Assembly (NCBI RefSeq): GCF_004342485.1
Contig: NZ_SMBU01000006.1
Span: 62,001-126,000, forward strand
DNA: 64,000 nucleotides
DNA from: Roseateles saccharophilus
GTDB lineage: Bacteria > Pseudomonadota > Gammaproteobacteria > Burkholderiales > Burkholderiaceae_C
Direction of reading: 5' to 3'
Part shown: positions 45,447 to 55,180 of the stretch, in pieces
Layout of the letters: each line of letters begins with the position of its first letter
Numbering within the stretch: position 1 is the stretch's first letter
The notes under the pieces: generated by a model
What the model saw: the letters and a program-made list of their open reading frames with translations, nothing else
The model's database searches: none
What the model was told of the DNA's origin: nothing
Made by a program: the position numbers and the translations under genes

Positions 45447-47105
45447 TTACTTCGCTTCGTAAGCGAAGTGGTCGAAGTCGGCGTGCAGGCGCCGGCCCGA
45501 CAGATCCTGGCAGGCGATGCCGATGAAGTTGCCGGTGAAGCCGAAGCTGCGCGCGAAGCCGTCGACGAAGCGGGTCGCGTATTCGTCGCTGAGCATGGCG
45601 CTGTCCAGGGCCGGGCCGAAGGCGGTCCAGGCGCGGCCCTGCTGCGCGAAGTGGAACTGGTAGCTCGCGTGGCTGAACTCGACGGCCAGGTCCACCGGCC
45701 CGTCGACCAGCTCGACCGCGGCGGCCGGCTCGCTGTGTGCGCCGTCGCGGTTGACGGTCAGGCGCAGCATGCGGGCGCCGGAGTCCGCGTCGCGGCTGAC
45801 GTGCAGGTAGGCGTGGTTCAGCGTGTTGTAGTAGGCCACCAGGCCGGCCATCTGCTGGAAGAGTTCCGGTGCGAAGTCCAGCCGCGTCTCGACGCGGCAG
45901 TCGAAGTGCTGCTGGCGGCGTGCGACCAGACTCTGCGCGAACAGGCTCATCAGCGACTCGCGGCCCTTCAGGCGCAGCCAGCCGGGGCGCTCGGTGAGGG
46001 ACAGCCAGCTCTCGTCGGCCGGCTGGCGCAGCGAGTTCAGATGCGGGCTCAGCACGGGGCCGTCGAAGTCGTCGCGCGCGGGCTCGGCCGGGAAGGGATG
46101 CTCGGGCAGGCCGCTCTCGGCCACCTGCAGATGGGGCGCGTTGCCGCCGCCCTCGATCTCGGGCCAGTCGTCGTCGCGCCAGACGATGCGCTGCAGCGCC
46201 GTCTCGCGGCCCAGCGGGCAGTGCAGGCCGCTGTAGACGCCGTTCTGGCGGTCGGTGTTCGGGCCGCTCCACTCCAGTGGCCGGCCGCAGAGGTGGGCCA
46301 GATACCAATCGCCGCGGGCCGTCTGCACCAGGCTGGCGTGGCCGCTGCGCTGCAGGCCGTCGGTGGGCTGCTGCCAGGCGGTCAGCAGCGGGTTGCCGGG
46401 CAGGGTCTCGTAGGGGCCGTCGATCTGGCGCGAGCGGGCCAGCGTGACGGCATGCTCGTAGAAGGTGCCGCCCTCGGCCGTCAGCAGGTAGTACCAGCCC
46501 TTGCGGTGGTAGAGGTGGGGGCCCTCGACGACGCCGAGCGCGGTGCCGGCATAGATGTTCCTCACCGGGCCGACGAGGCGCCTTGCCTCGTGGTCGTACT
46601 CCTGCAGCAGGATGCCGTTGAAGTGCTGCTTGCCGGGTTGGTGGGTCCACTGCTGGTTGACCAGCCAATGGCGGACGCTGCCATCTTCATCCGTGTCGTG
46701 GAAGAGGCTGGGGTCGAAGCCCGAGCTGTTCAGGTAATGGGGCTCGCTCCAGGGGCCGTCGATGCTGGGCGCCGTGACGAGGTAGTTGTGCGTGTCCTTG
46801 AAGGCGCCGATGGTGGAGCGCACGTCGGTGTAGATCAGCCAGAACTGGCCGCCGGCATGGCTCAGGCAGGGCGCCCAGACGCCGGCGGAGTCGGGGTGGC
46901 CGGTCAGGTCGAGCTGGCTCTGGCGCGTGACCGCATAACTGTGGTGTCGCCAGTGCTTCAGGTCGCGCGAGTGGTGGATGCGCACGGCCGGCCACCACTC
47001 GAAGGTGGAGGTGGCGATGTAGTAGTCGTCCAGGCCATCGGCGCCCGGCACGCGGCAGATCGAGGGGTCGGCATGGAAGCCCGGCAGGATGGGATTGGTG
47101 ATCAT
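45447..47105 (-). CDS. GH43 beta-xylosidase
   Basis: The product is 552 residues without a signal peptide, so it should cleave imported xylo-oligosaccharides to xylose in the cytoplasm. The five-bladed propeller carries Asp13 ([10 protein letters not shown], general base), Asp131 (GFDPSLF, pKa modulator) and Glu194 ([10 protein letters not shown], general acid). A C-terminal beta-sandwich (from about residue 350) is as in GH43 subfamily 11 xylosidases such as XynB3. Arabinosidase side activity is common in the family. It follows the ROK regulator by 16 bases and precedes the GPH transporter. Confidence 0.93.
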   Translation of the reverse strand: MITNPILPGFHADPSICRVPGADGLDDYYIATSTFEWWPAVRIHHSRDLKHWRHHSYAVTRQSQLDLTGHPDSAGVWAPCLSHAGGQFWLIYTDVRSTIGAFKDTHNYLVTAPSIDGPWSEPHYLNSSGFDPSLFHDTDEDGSVRHWLVNQQWTHQPGKQHFNGILLQEYDHEARRLVGPVRNIYAGTALGVVEGPHLYHRKGWYYLLTAEGGTFYEHAVTLARSRQIDGPYETLPGNPLLTAWQQPTDGLQRSGHASLVQTARGDWYLAHLCGRPLEWSGPNTDRQNGVYSGLHCPLGRETALQRIVWRDDDWPEIEGGGNAPHLQVAESGLPEHPFPAEPARDDFDGPVLSPHLNSLRQPADESWLSLTERPGWLRLKGRESLMSLFAQSLVARRQQHFDCRVETRLDFAPELFQQMAGLVAYYNTLNHAYLHVSRDADSGARMLRLTVNRDGAHSEPAAAVELVDGPVDLAVEFSHASYQFHFAQQGRAWTAFGPALDSAMLSDEYATRFVDGFARSFGFTGNFIGIACQDLSGRRLHADFDHFAYEAK

Positions 47106-47121
47106 GGGTCGGGAGGCGGGT

Positions 47122-48321
47122 TCAGGCGGCCGCGGCCAGGCGGCTGGCGGCGATCAGGGGGCGGGTGAGTCGGTAGCGGGCGAGTGCCGCAGCGCCCACG
47201 GCGACCGCGTCGGCGCCGAAGCGCGACACGGTGACCAGCGGTGGCTGCAGGCCGGCGGCGCCGGCATGGCGCTCCAGCATCTGGAAGGCGGGCCGCAGCA
47301 GGGGCGCGCCGAGCTCGACGGCGGGGCCGCCGAGCACGATGCTGCCGGGGTCGTAGGCGGCGCTGAGGTTGCCCAGCAGCATGCCGAGGTAGCGGCCGGC
47401 GCGGGCGATGGCGGCCTCGGCGTCGGCGGGTGCGTCGGCCAGGCGGCGCCGCACCTCGGCGAGGCCGGCGCTGGCCGCGCCGGGGTCCAGCATCGCGCGA
47501 AAGCCGATCAGCGCCTCGGCGCAGCCCAGGCGTCCGCAGGAGCAGGCCGGGCCGTCGATCTGCAGCGTCGTGTGGCCGACCTCGCCGGCCATGCCGCGCG
47601 CGCCGGTCAGCAGCCGGTCCTCGACGACGACGCCGGCCCCCACGCCCAGGCCCAGGCTCAGGTAGACCAGCGGGTCGGGCCGGCGCTCGGCGGCGAACTC
47701 CAGCTCGCCGATGACGGCCACGTCGGCCTCGTTCTGCAGGTAGAGGGGCGCGGCCTGCAGCGCGCTGCCGCGCAGATGGCCGGCCAGCAGCTGCGCCGCC
47801 GGCAGGTCGCGCCAGCCGAGGTTGGGCGCGAAGAACAGATGGCCGCTGGCCTCGTCCACGCCGCCGGGCAGGCCCACGCCGATGCCGACGACCCGCTGGG
47901 TGGCGCCGTCCAGCCGCGCGTGCAGCTGCAGCAGCAGCCGGGCGAGCTGGGCCATCGCCCGGCGGGCGTCGCGGCTGGCATCCAGCGGGCTGCGCAGGCG
48001 GGCCAGGATGTCGCCGGTCAGCGAGGTCGCGATCGCGTGCACGCCGTCGACGCCGATCTCGGCGCCCAGCAGCACGAGGCGGCCCTGATGGATGAAGAGC
48101 GGCGTGGGCCGGCGGCCGAGCTCGCCGGTGGCGACGACCTCGCGCTCCAGCAGCCAGCCCTCGTCGATCAGCTCGCGCACCAGGCCGCTGACGGTGGACT
48201 TGGTCAGCATCAACGCCTCGGCCAGCACGGCGCGCGACTGGCCCGGGTGGGCGCTGAGCTGGCGCACGATGGCCATGCGGTTCAGGTTCTTCAGCAGGTG
48301 CTGGTCGCCGGTCAGCTGCAT
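47122..48321 (-). CDS. xylR: ROK-family transcriptional regulator (XylR type)
   Basis: The product is 399 residues. An N-terminal winged helix (QSRAVLAEALMLTKSTVSGL) is followed by a ROK sugar-kinase-like domain with GIGVGLPGGVDEASG and the zinc site CSCGRLGCAEA. In Bacillus and many proteobacteria such first genes of xylose operons encode repressors relieved by xylose. It is the promoter-proximal gene of the xylR / GH43 / transporter / xylA / xylB unit, so it would control its own transcription. The 290-base region towards the divergent LacI gene contains palindromes that fit LacI-type rather than ROK-type sites; ROK sites were not identified. Confidence 0.88.
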   Translation of the reverse strand: MQLTGDQHLLKNLNRMAIVRQLSAHPGQSRAVLAEALMLTKSTVSGLVRELIDEGWLLEREVVATGELGRRPTPLFIHQGRLVLLGAEIGVDGVHAIATSLTGDILARLRSPLDASRDARRAMAQLARLLLQLHARLDGATQRVVGIGVGLPGGVDEASGHLFFAPNLGWRDLPAAQLLAGHLRGSALQAAPLYLQNEADVAVIGELEFAAERRPDPLVYLSLGLGVGAGVVVEDRLLTGARGMAGEVGHTTLQIDGPACSCGRLGCAEALIGFRAMLDPGAASAGLAEVRRRLADAPADAEAAIARAGRYLGMLLGNLSAAYDPGSIVLGGPAVELGAPLLRPAFQMLERHAGAAGLQPPLVTVSRFGADAVAVGAAALARYRLTRPLIAASRLAAAA

Positions 48322-48406
48322 GGCGGGTGCGGGCGGTGCGGGTGTGGCGGTTTCAAGCTTGTCTCCATGCCGCGACGCTGACGGCGCCGGCTTGTCACGG
48401 TCAAAA

Positions 48407-48435
48407 ATGTAGCGCTACCATTTGCCTTTGCGCAA
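48407..48435. promoter_or_regulatory. Two palindromes before the xylose operon
   Basis: ATGTAGCGCTACCA (48407-48420) contains the perfect palindrome GTAGCGCTAC and matches 12 of 14 positions of TGGTAGCGCTACCA. TTGCGCAA (48428-48435) follows, the same core as the site at 48540. They lie 86-114 bases before the xylR start, in the promoter zone of the minus-strand operon. Confidence 0.6.
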
Positions 48436-48539
48436 GTGCGAAATCTCTAACATTCGCGTAAAACCTGAGGTCTGCTGCTGGGAGACTATGAGCGTCACCA
48501 GCAGTTCCGGCATCGGAGGTCGGTGCTTGGGTGGTCATA

Positions 48540-48553
48540 TGATTGCGCAACCA
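48540..48553. promoter_or_regulatory. LacI-type operator before the LacI gene
   Basis: TGATTGCGCAACCA has the palindromic core TTGCGCAA and closely matches the site at 35753. It is 59 bases before the preferred start of the LacI regulator, consistent with autoregulation. Confidence 0.55.
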
Positions 48554-48611
48554 GATCGCGGCGGCCCTGCCGGCCCGCTACATTGACCGAGTCAACACTC
48601 AAGGGACCCCT

Positions 48612-49700
48612 TTGAAGCCAACCGCTCGTGCCGGGCGCAGCCCCAAGGTCGCCACCATTGCCGATGTGGCGAGCCTCGCCGGGGTGTCGCCCATGACGGT
48701 GTCGCGGGTCATCAACGGCGAGCAGAACGTGCGTGCCGGCACACGCGAGAAGGTCCAGGCTGCCGTCGCCGAGCTGAACTACGTGCCCAACCAGGCCGCC
48801 CGCCACCTGGCCGGCTCGGAGCCCATCCGCATCGGCATGCTCTACATCGACCCGACGGCGGGCTACCTGAACGAGTTCCTGATCGGCCTGCTGAACAAGG
48901 CCAGCCTGCGCCATGTGCAGCTGGTCGTGCAGCGCTGCGAGGCTGCGCGCGAGGGCGAGGAGAAGCCGGTGGCCGAGATGATCGCCAACGGCATCGACGG
49001 CCTCATCCTGCCGCCGCCCTTCTGCGACTCCCAGCCCCTGCTCAGGCTCGTGGCCGAGACCGGGACGCCGGCCGTCGTCGTGTCCAGCGGCGTGCCGCCC
49101 GAGGCCGTCTGCGCCGTCGGCATCGACGACTACCAGGCCGCCAACGAGATGACCCGCCACCTGCTGGCCCTGGGCCATCACCGCCTGGGCTTCATCATCG
49201 GCGACCCCTACCAGAGCAGCAGCGCGCGCCGCCTCGCGGGCTTCCATGCCGCGATGGCCGATGCCGGCCTCAACATCGCCGAGGAGGAGGTCGTCGCCCA
49301 GGGCATGTTCACCTACCGCTCGGGCCTGGACGCGGCGGAGATGCTGCTGAGCCAGGAGCGCCGGCCCACGGCCATCTTCGCCAGCAACGACGACATGGCC
49401 GCGGCCACCGTCGCCATCGCCCACCGCCTGGGCCTGGACGTGCCCAGCGACCTGACCGTCGTCGGCTTCGACGACGCGCCGCTGGCCACGACCATCTGGC
49501 CCGAGCTGACCACCGTGCGCCAGCCCATCATGGAGATGGCCGGCGCCGCGGTGGACCTGCTGGTGCGCCACATCCGCGCACGCCGCGGCGGCGAGCCGCT
49601 CGCGCCCGAGCACGAGCTGATGGACTTCGAGCTGGTGCGCCGCCAGTCCGACGCCGCACCGCGCCTGCGCCCCCCGCTGCGCCTGGGCGCCGCCGGCTGA
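48612..49700 (+). CDS. LacI-family regulator of the xylan/xylose locus
   Basis: The product is 362 residues. The HTH is VATIADVASLAGVSPMTVSR (residues about 13-32), followed by the hinge helix NQAARHLAG and a periplasmic-binding-like sugar domain (MIANGIDGLILPP, TAIFASNDDMAAATVAIAH, VVGFDDAPLATTIWPELTTV). The start is best placed at TTG 48612, after AGGGA; no ATG occurs in a suitable place, and a TTG at 48543 would put coding sequence over the operator. It is divergent from the xylose operon. The recurrence of similar operators across 33-48.6 kb makes it the probable local regulator; the effector is likely xylose or a xylo-oligosaccharide (inference). Confidence 0.85.
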   Translation: MKPTARAGRSPKVATIADVASLAGVSPMTVSRVINGEQNVRAGTREKVQAAVAELNYVPNQAARHLAGSEPIRIGMLYIDPTAGYLNEFLIGLLNKASLRHVQLVVQRCEAAREGEEKPVAEMIANGIDGLILPPPFCDSQPLLRLVAETGTPAVVVSSGVPPEAVCAVGIDDYQAANEMTRHLLALGHHRLGFIIGDPYQSSSARRLAGFHAAMADAGLNIAEEEVVAQGMFTYRSGLDAAEMLLSQERRPTAIFASNDDMAAATVAIAHRLGLDVPSDLTVVGFDDAPLATTIWPELTTVRQPIMEMAGAAVDLLVRHIRARRGGEPLAPEHELMDFELVRRQSDAAPRLRPPLRLGAAG

Positions 49701-49898
49701 CACGCGGCCCGACCCGGCCGTCAAGGTGCCGGACGAGGCCTTCCTGCCGCTGCGCCTGTTCGCCGCCGGCGTGGAGCAGCTCGCCACGGGTCTGGCCTGC
49801 GCTGGCGCGAGGCGAGCGGCGCCCTCAGCGAGTTCCGCAGGCCCGGCACCAGAACGCCAACGGCCATGTCGACTTGCAGGGCCCCAACGGCCCGGCGT

Positions 49899-51230
49899 TC
49901 AGGCCGTGACGAACATCACCACCACGGCAACGGCCATCACGCCGGTGGCGGCCCAACCGAAGAAGCGGTGCCGGCCGGACATCGTCAGGCTGCCCATCAC
50001 GCGCGGCGACTGGCCGATCCACATCATCGCCACCATGATGGGCACCGAGATGACGCCGTTGACGATGGCGCTCCAGACCAGGGCCTTGATCGGGTCGAGC
50101 TCGAACAGGCTCATCAGCGTGCCGATGCCGGTGGCGGCGATGATGATGGCGTAGAAGCCGCGTGCCTCGTGGAAGCCGTGCGAGAGGCTGGCCTTCCAGC
50201 CGAACGCCTCGCTCACCGCGTAGGCCGCGGAGCCGGCGAGCACCGGCACGGCCAGCAGGCCTGTGCCCACGATGCCCAGCGCGAACACGGCGAACGCGAA
50301 CTCTCCGGCCACCGGGCGCAGCGCCTCGGCGGCCTCGGACGAGGTCTGGATGTTGGTGATGCCGTGCATGTTCAGCGTCACGGCCGTGGCCAGCACGATG
50401 CACAGCGCGATGATGTTGGAGAAGGACATGCCGATGTAGGTGTCCTGCTTGATGCGGAACAGGTGTTCCTGGGCATAGGCCGGCAGCGGACGCAGTTCGG
50501 CGGCATGCGGGCGTTTCTGCTGGTCCTCGACCTCCTGGGCGGCCTGCCAGAAGAAGAGATAGGGGCTGATGGTCGTGCCGAGCACGGCGACGACCATGCT
50601 GGCGTAGTCGCCGAGCCTGGCCTCGGCCGGGAAGAAGGCCCAGGGCTGCAGGGATTCGATGGTGGCCTGGTGCCAGGGCACGTGCACGACCATGACGACG
50701 GCGAAGTAGGAGAACAGCGCCAGCGTCAGCCACTTCAGGATGCGCACCGAGCGCTCGTACGAGAAGAACACCTGGCCCAGCACGCAGGCGGCGCCGAAGC
50801 CGACGATGAACAGCACCCTGGGCCCGCCCATCAGCAGGCGGGCGGCCTCGGCCATCGCGCCGATGTCGGCCGCGATGTTGATGGTGTTGGCGACGACCAG
50901 CAGCGCCACCAGGCCCATCGTCAGCCAGCGCGGGCAGACCTTGGCGATATTGGCGGCCAGGCCTTCGCCGGTGACCCAGCCGATGCGCGCCGACAGCATC
51001 TGGATGCCGATCATCAGCGGCGTCGTCAGCAGCAGCGTCCAGACCAGGCCGAAGCGGAATTGCGAGCCGGCCTGCGAGTAGGTGGCGATGCCGCTCGGGT
51101 CGTCGTCGGCGGCGCCGGTGATGAGACCCGGCCCCAGGCGCTGGGTGAAGGCCCGGGTGTCGGGCAGGTGGCCGCGGGCCGTCTCGAAAGCACGGGACAG
51201 GATGGCGTTGCGGGCGATGAGCTGTTGCAC
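49899..51230 (-). CDS. Nramp-like divalent metal transporter with altered metal motifs
   Basis: An inner-membrane protein of 443 residues with about 11 helices of the Nramp/SLC11 fold. TM1 has GLITGAADDDPSGIATYSQA: the canonical DPGN metal site is DPSG (residues 44-47). TM6 (SNIIALCIVLATAVTLNMHG) lacks the canonical methionine-containing MPH motif. Such members form a large bacterial subgroup usually annotated as divalent metal transporters, but manganese transport should not be assumed; Nramp-related magnesium carriers also depart from these motifs. Start codon is GTG after GGAG. The 198 bases downstream, to the LacI gene, hold no convincing gene. Confidence 0.85.
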   Translation of the reverse strand: MQQLIARNAILSRAFETARGHLPDTRAFTQRLGPGLITGAADDDPSGIATYSQAGSQFRFGLVWTLLLTTPLMIGIQMLSARIGWVTGEGLAANIAKVCPRWLTMGLVALLVVANTINIAADIGAMAEAARLLMGGPRVLFIVGFGAACVLGQVFFSYERSVRILKWLTLALFSYFAVVMVVHVPWHQATIESLQPWAFFPAEARLGDYASMVVAVLGTTISPYLFFWQAAQEVEDQQKRPHAAELRPLPAYAQEHLFRIKQDTYIGMSFSNIIALCIVLATAVTLNMHGITNIQTSSEAAEALRPVAGEFAFAVFALGIVGTGLLAVPVLAGSAAYAVSEAFGWKASLSHGFHEARGFYAIIIAATGIGTLMSLFELDPIKALVWSAIVNGVISVPIMVAMMWIGQSPRVMGSLTMSGRHRFFGWAATGVMAVAVVVMFVTA

Positions 51231-51812
51231 GGGCGTCTCCCCTGCGCCGGCCCAGGGGCGCGGCGGCTGAGCGCGGCGCGCTCTGCTGGCGCCGCGAGGT
51301 CACGAAAGGTGTCCGGGGAGTACCGCGTGGCAGGGTGCCGATGGGCTGGGCCGCGGGCCCCGGGGGTGGTCAGGTCGATGCCTCCACCGCCCGGTGCGCC
51401 GCCGGCTCGACGGGATGTCGAGCGGCTAGTGACTGGACGGCGAAGGCCAGCGACTAGGCGCTGGGTTCATGGCAATGCCGTCAAGTGAAGGTGGCGGGAT
51501 TCTCTTTCGCCCCCTGGGGAGCGTCAATTTGAAATCGCCGCGCGACACCCAGCCGCAAGGCTTGGGTTCGTGAACGGATACGGGTTGGCTCAGGCAGCAT
51601 TCCTGTGGTTGAAAAGCGCTTTCCGCCCCAATCGTGGCGGCGAAAAGAAGCAAACCGGGGACGAGCGATGAGCACCCCCTTGCGGCCGGCGCGCGAGCTT
51701 CTGAACGCACTCGTGGTTGGTTCCCGCCGGCGGACCGGGTGTGGCCCGTGGGCGGTTTGATGAGGCCCCCTTGCGGCTCGGGCGCCGGGTGGGCGATCGT
51801 TTTTCGGTCGGC
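51231..51812. other. 582-base region without a supported gene
   Basis: The part from about 51430 to 51680 is less GC-rich than its surroundings. Two overlapping minus-strand frames cross it (products containing CCLSQPVSVHEPKPCGWV and TGMLPEPTRIRSRTQALR), neither with a ribosome site or recognisable domain. I see no promoter for the Nramp gene that I would defend. It may be a degraded sequence or a dispersed non-coding repeat. Confidence 0.4.
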
Positions 51813-52496
51813 TTACTCGTCCGAGCCCATGAAGCCGAACAGCTGCAGCAGGCTGGTGAACAGGTTGAAGACCGATACGAACAGGCTGACGGTGGCCAGC
51901 ACGTAGTTGGTCTCGCCGCCGTCGACGATCTGCTTGGTCTCGAACAGGATCAGGCCGGCCGACAGCAGGGCCACGACGGCCGAGACCGTCAGCGCCAGCG
52001 CCGGGATCTGGAAGAACATGGCGGCCAGGCCCGCCAGCAGCGCGACGACCATGCCGGCGAACAGGAAGCCGCCCATCCAGGACAGGTCGCGCCGGGTCGT
52101 CGTCGCATAGGCCGACAGCGCCAGGAAGACGGCGCCGGTGGCGCCCAGCGCCAGCATGACGGCCTGGCCGCCCGAGGGCAGGGCCAGCGTGCGGCTCAGC
52201 AGCGGGCCCAGCGTCCAGCCCATGAAGCCGGTCAGCGCGAAGACGAGGCCGACTGCCGAGCTACGGTTCTTCAGCTTGTGGATGCCGAACAGCAGGCCGA
52301 AATAGGCCACCAGCGTCAGGATCAGGCCCGGCGCCGGTAGTTGGAAGGCCACGGCCGCGGCGGCGACGGCGGCGCTGAACAGCAGCGTCATCGACAGCAG
52401 GGCATGGGTGTTGCGCAGCACGCGATGGGCGGTGTCGCGATCGACCGCGCCGCCGTAGGGCGTCGCGATCGCGAGGGTGCGGGTCGGGTGTGGCAT
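51813..52496 (-). CDS. Bax inhibitor-1 / YccA family membrane protein
   Basis: The product is 227 residues with seven hydrophobic helices. BI-1 marks are HRVLRNTHALLSMTLLFSA at the N-terminus, TGFMGWTLGPLLS in the middle, and the C-terminal LILFETKQIVDGGETNYVLA with SLFVSVFNLFTSLLQLFG. Bacterial members include YccA, which protects the translocon from FtsH, and the pH-dependent calcium leak BsYetJ. A strong AGGAGG lies five bases before the ATG. It is divergent from a LysR regulator with 111 bases between, whose AT-rich stretch could hold both promoters. Confidence 0.92.
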   Translation of the reverse strand: MPHPTRTLAIATPYGGAVDRDTAHRVLRNTHALLSMTLLFSAAVAAAAVAFQLPAPGLILTLVAYFGLLFGIHKLKNRSSAVGLVFALTGFMGWTLGPLLSRTLALPSGGQAVMLALGATGAVFLALSAYATTTRRDLSWMGGFLFAGMVVALLAGLAAMFFQIPALALTVSAVVALLSAGLILFETKQIVDGGETNYVLATVSLFVSVFNLFTSLLQLFGFMGSDE

Positions 52497-52607
52497 GGCA
52501 AACCTCCTGAGGCCAATGGAAAGAGCGCCAGACTAGGCGCTGAACTCAACATAAAAAAGCAGAAAATCAGGAAGGGATACTTCTGGATAACTTGTTGTTA
52601 ACTCGCC

Positions 52608-53507
52608 ATGAGCCTGAGCTTCAGCTACCGCCATCTGTACTACTTCTGGGCCGTGGCCAAGGAGGGTGGGCTGACCCGCGCGGCGGCGAAGCTGGGCCTG
52701 TCGGTGCAGACGGTGTCGACCCAGGTGCGCGAGCTGGAGCAGGCTCTGGGCGCCGCGCTGCTGAAGCCGGCCGGCCGCGGCCTGGCGCTGACGGACGCCG
52801 GCATCGCGGCGCTGGAGCAGGCCGAGCAGATCTTCCAGATCGGCGAGACCCTGCCCGAGCGCGTGCGCGACGCCGCCACGACGCCTGCGTTGCGGCTGGC
52901 CGTGGGCATCTCGGACGGCCTGCCCAAGCTCGTTGCGCAGCGCCTGCTCGCGCCCATCCTCGATACGCCGCAGCTGCGCCTGCTCTGCCACGAGGACGAG
53001 TTCGACGACCTGCTCGGCGACCTGGCCCTGCACCGGCTGGACGTGGTGCTGGCCGACCGCCCGGCGCCGGCCAACCCGAATCTGCGCGTCTACAGCCATT
53101 CGCTGGGCAGCTCGCCCGTCGCCTGGTATGCCCACCCGCGCTGGGCCCAGGCCGCGGCGCGCGACTTCCCCGCCTCGCTGGCCGACGTGCCGCTGCTGCT
53201 GCCGACTTCCCACGCCGCGCTGCGCCCGCGCCTGGACCAGTGGCTGGCCGAGCAGGGCCTGCGCCCGCGCATTGCCGGTGAGTTCGAGGACAGCGCGCTG
53301 CTGGCCACCTTCGGCAGCGAGGGCCTGGGCGTGTTCCCGGCGGCGACGGCCGTGGACGATGCGCTGACGGGCCGCTACGGCCTCGTCAACGTCGGCCGGG
53401 CCGAGGGCCTGGCCGAGCAGTTCTACGCGGTGGGCACCGACAAGAAGATCAGCCACCCGCTGGTGCGCCGGCTGCTGCCGCAGCCGGGCGCCGCTAGCCC
53501 AGCCTGA
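52608..53507 (+). CDS. LysR-family regulator, NhaR-like
   Basis: The product is 299 residues. The N-terminal HTH spans about residues 5-64 ([40 protein letters not shown]), and the C-terminal effector domain includes [20 protein letters not shown]. The first region resembles NhaR, the sodium-responsive activator of nhaA, but no antiporter gene is near. The divergent BI-1 gene is the likeliest local target. The last 14 bases overlap the convergent chemoreceptor gene. Confidence 0.88.
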   Translation: MSLSFSYRHLYYFWAVAKEGGLTRAAAKLGLSVQTVSTQVRELEQALGAALLKPAGRGLALTDAGIAALEQAEQIFQIGETLPERVRDAATTPALRLAVGISDGLPKLVAQRLLAPILDTPQLRLLCHEDEFDDLLGDLALHRLDVVLADRPAPANPNLRVYSHSLGSSPVAWYAHPRWAQAAARDFPASLADVPLLLPTSHAALRPRLDQWLAEQGLRPRIAGEFEDSALLATFGSEGLGVFPAATAVDDALTGRYGLVNVGRAEGLAEQFYAVGTDKKISHPLVRRLLPQPGAASPA

Positions 53508-55059
53508 AGGCCGAGACCGCCTCCGCCAGCCGCTGCGCCTGCTCGCGCATCGACTGCGCGGCGGCGGCGGACTCCTCCACCAGCGCCGCGTTCTGCTGCG
53601 TCATCTGGTCGAGCTGGGTGACGGCCTGGTTGACCTGCTGGATGCCGTCGCGCTGTTCGCTGGCGGCGGCGGCGATCTCGCCGATCAGGTCGGACACGCG
53701 GCTGACGCTGCCGACGATGTCCTGCATGGCTTTGCCGGTCTGCTCGACGAGGCCGGCGCCCTGCTCCACATTGCTGACCGAGGCGCCGATCAGCGACTTG
53801 ATCTCCTTGGCCGCCTCGGCGCTGCGCTGGGCCAGCGAGCGCACCTCGCCGGCCACGACCGCGAAGCCACGGCCCTGCTCGCCGGCGCGGGCCGCCTCCA
53901 CCGCGGCGTTCAGCGCCAGGATATTGGTCTGGAAGGCGATGCCGTCGATGACGCCGATGATGTCCCCGATGCGGCGCGAGCTGTCGGTGATGCCGGCCAT
54001 GCTCTCGGTCACTCGGGCCACGACGCTGCCGCCGCGCTGGGCCGCCTCGGCCGCGGACACGGCGAGCTGGTTGGCCTGGCGGGCCGTGTCGGCGCTCTGG
54101 CCGACGGCGCCGCTCATCTCTTCCATCGAGCTGGCGGTCTGCTGCAGGTTGGACGCGGCCTGCTCGGTGCGGGCGGAGAGGTCCTGGTTGCCCTGGGCGA
54201 TCTCGCCGGCCGCGGTCGAGATGGAGTCGATGGCGGCGCGCACCTGGCCGATCGTCGTGCGCAGCGCCTCGACCATGGCCTGCATCTGGCCCATCAGGCT
54301 GTCGCCGCGCGCGGACGACAGGCGCGGGCTGAGGTCGCCGCGCGCGACGTCCTGCATGGCCGCGATGGCCACGCGCGGCTCGCCGCCGAGCTGGCCGAGC
54401 ACGCTGCGCGCGATGGCCAGGCCCATGGCCACGGTGATGACCAGCACGACGGCGCCGATGCCGATCTGCTCCAGCGCGGCGCGCCAGACCAGGGCCTTGA
54501 CGTCGTCCAGGTAGAGGCCGGAGCCGACCATCCAGTTCCAGCCGGGAATCTGCACGACGTACTGCAGCTTGGGCACCGCGTCCTTGCCGCCGGGGCGCGG
54601 GAAGCGGGTGTCGACGAAGGCGCGGCCGTTGCCGGAGGCGCGCAGCCCGTCCACCATGTCCTGCAGCGTCCTGCGGCCGTTGCCGTCGACGATCTTGTCC
54701 ATCATGTTCTTGCCGGCCCACTCCAGCTTCATCGGGTGCATGACGCTGACGCCGTCCAGCGTCCAGGCATAGAAGTATTCGGTCTTGCCGTCGGCGCCGC
54801 CGAAGCGCGCCGCGCGGATGGCCTCGCGCGCCGTGGCCTGGGCCACGTCCTCGGGGATCTTGCCGGCGCTGGCCTGCTGCTGCAGGTCCAGCACATGGTT
54901 GCTGATGGCCTGCAGGGCCGTCTGCAGGACCTCGCGGCGCCCGGCCATGATGTCGTTGTAGGCCTGGACCGTGTTGATCACGATCAACAGCACCACGCCG
55001 GCAATGGCGGTGCCCAGCAGCAGCGCGATGCGGCGCTGGAAACTCATCTGGTTCAGCAT
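53494..55059 (-). CDS. Methyl-accepting chemotaxis protein with single-Cache sensor
   Basis: The product is 521 residues. TM1 is about residues 11-31. The periplasmic part (about 35-190) is an sCache_2 domain ([55 protein letters not shown]), which in other receptors binds small organic acids. TM2 (about 198-220), HAMP and a signalling domain with tip [20 protein letters not shown] follow. No CheR-binding pentapeptide is visible. It is divergent from isovaleryl-CoA dehydrogenase with 121 bases between. It is the second orphan receptor in the window; the two share the cytoplasmic half but not the sensor. Confidence 0.93.
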   Translation of the reverse strand: MLNQMSFQRRIALLLGTAIAGVVLLIVINTVQAYNDIMAGRREVLQTALQAISNHVLDLQQQASAGKIPEDVAQATAREAIRAARFGGADGKTEYFYAWTLDGVSVMHPMKLEWAGKNMMDKIVDGNGRRTLQDMVDGLRASGNGRAFVDTRFPRPGGKDAVPKLQYVVQIPGWNWMVGSGLYLDDVKALVWRAALEQIGIGAVVLVITVAMGLAIARSVLGQLGGEPRVAIAAMQDVARGDLSPRLSSARGDSLMGQMQAMVEALRTTIGQVRAAIDSISTAAGEIAQGNQDLSARTEQAASNLQQTASSMEEMSGAVGQSADTARQANQLAVSAAEAAQRGGSVVARVTESMAGITDSSRRIGDIIGVIDGIAFQTNILALNAAVEAARAGEQGRGFAVVAGEVRSLAQRSAEAAKEIKSLIGASVSNVEQGAGLVEQTGKAMQDIVGSVSRVSDLIGEIAAAASEQRDGIQQVNQAVTQLDQMTQQNAALVEESAAAAQSMREQAQRLAEAVSAFRLG

Positions 55060-55180
55060 GTTGTCTCCTCAACGGGCCGGTGGGCGCAGCAGTTGCTACA
55101 GTTGACGTTCACGTCAATCAAATTACCCCGGCAGCCCAGTTTTAACCGGGTCGAGCGCGGGTGAGAAGGAGATATTCCGC

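Noticed and set aside
49701-49898. Possible remnant of a coding sequence between the LacI and Nramp genes
   Set aside because: Short stretches such as VPDEAFLPLRLFAAGVEQLA look protein-like, but no single frame continues and no family could be assigned.
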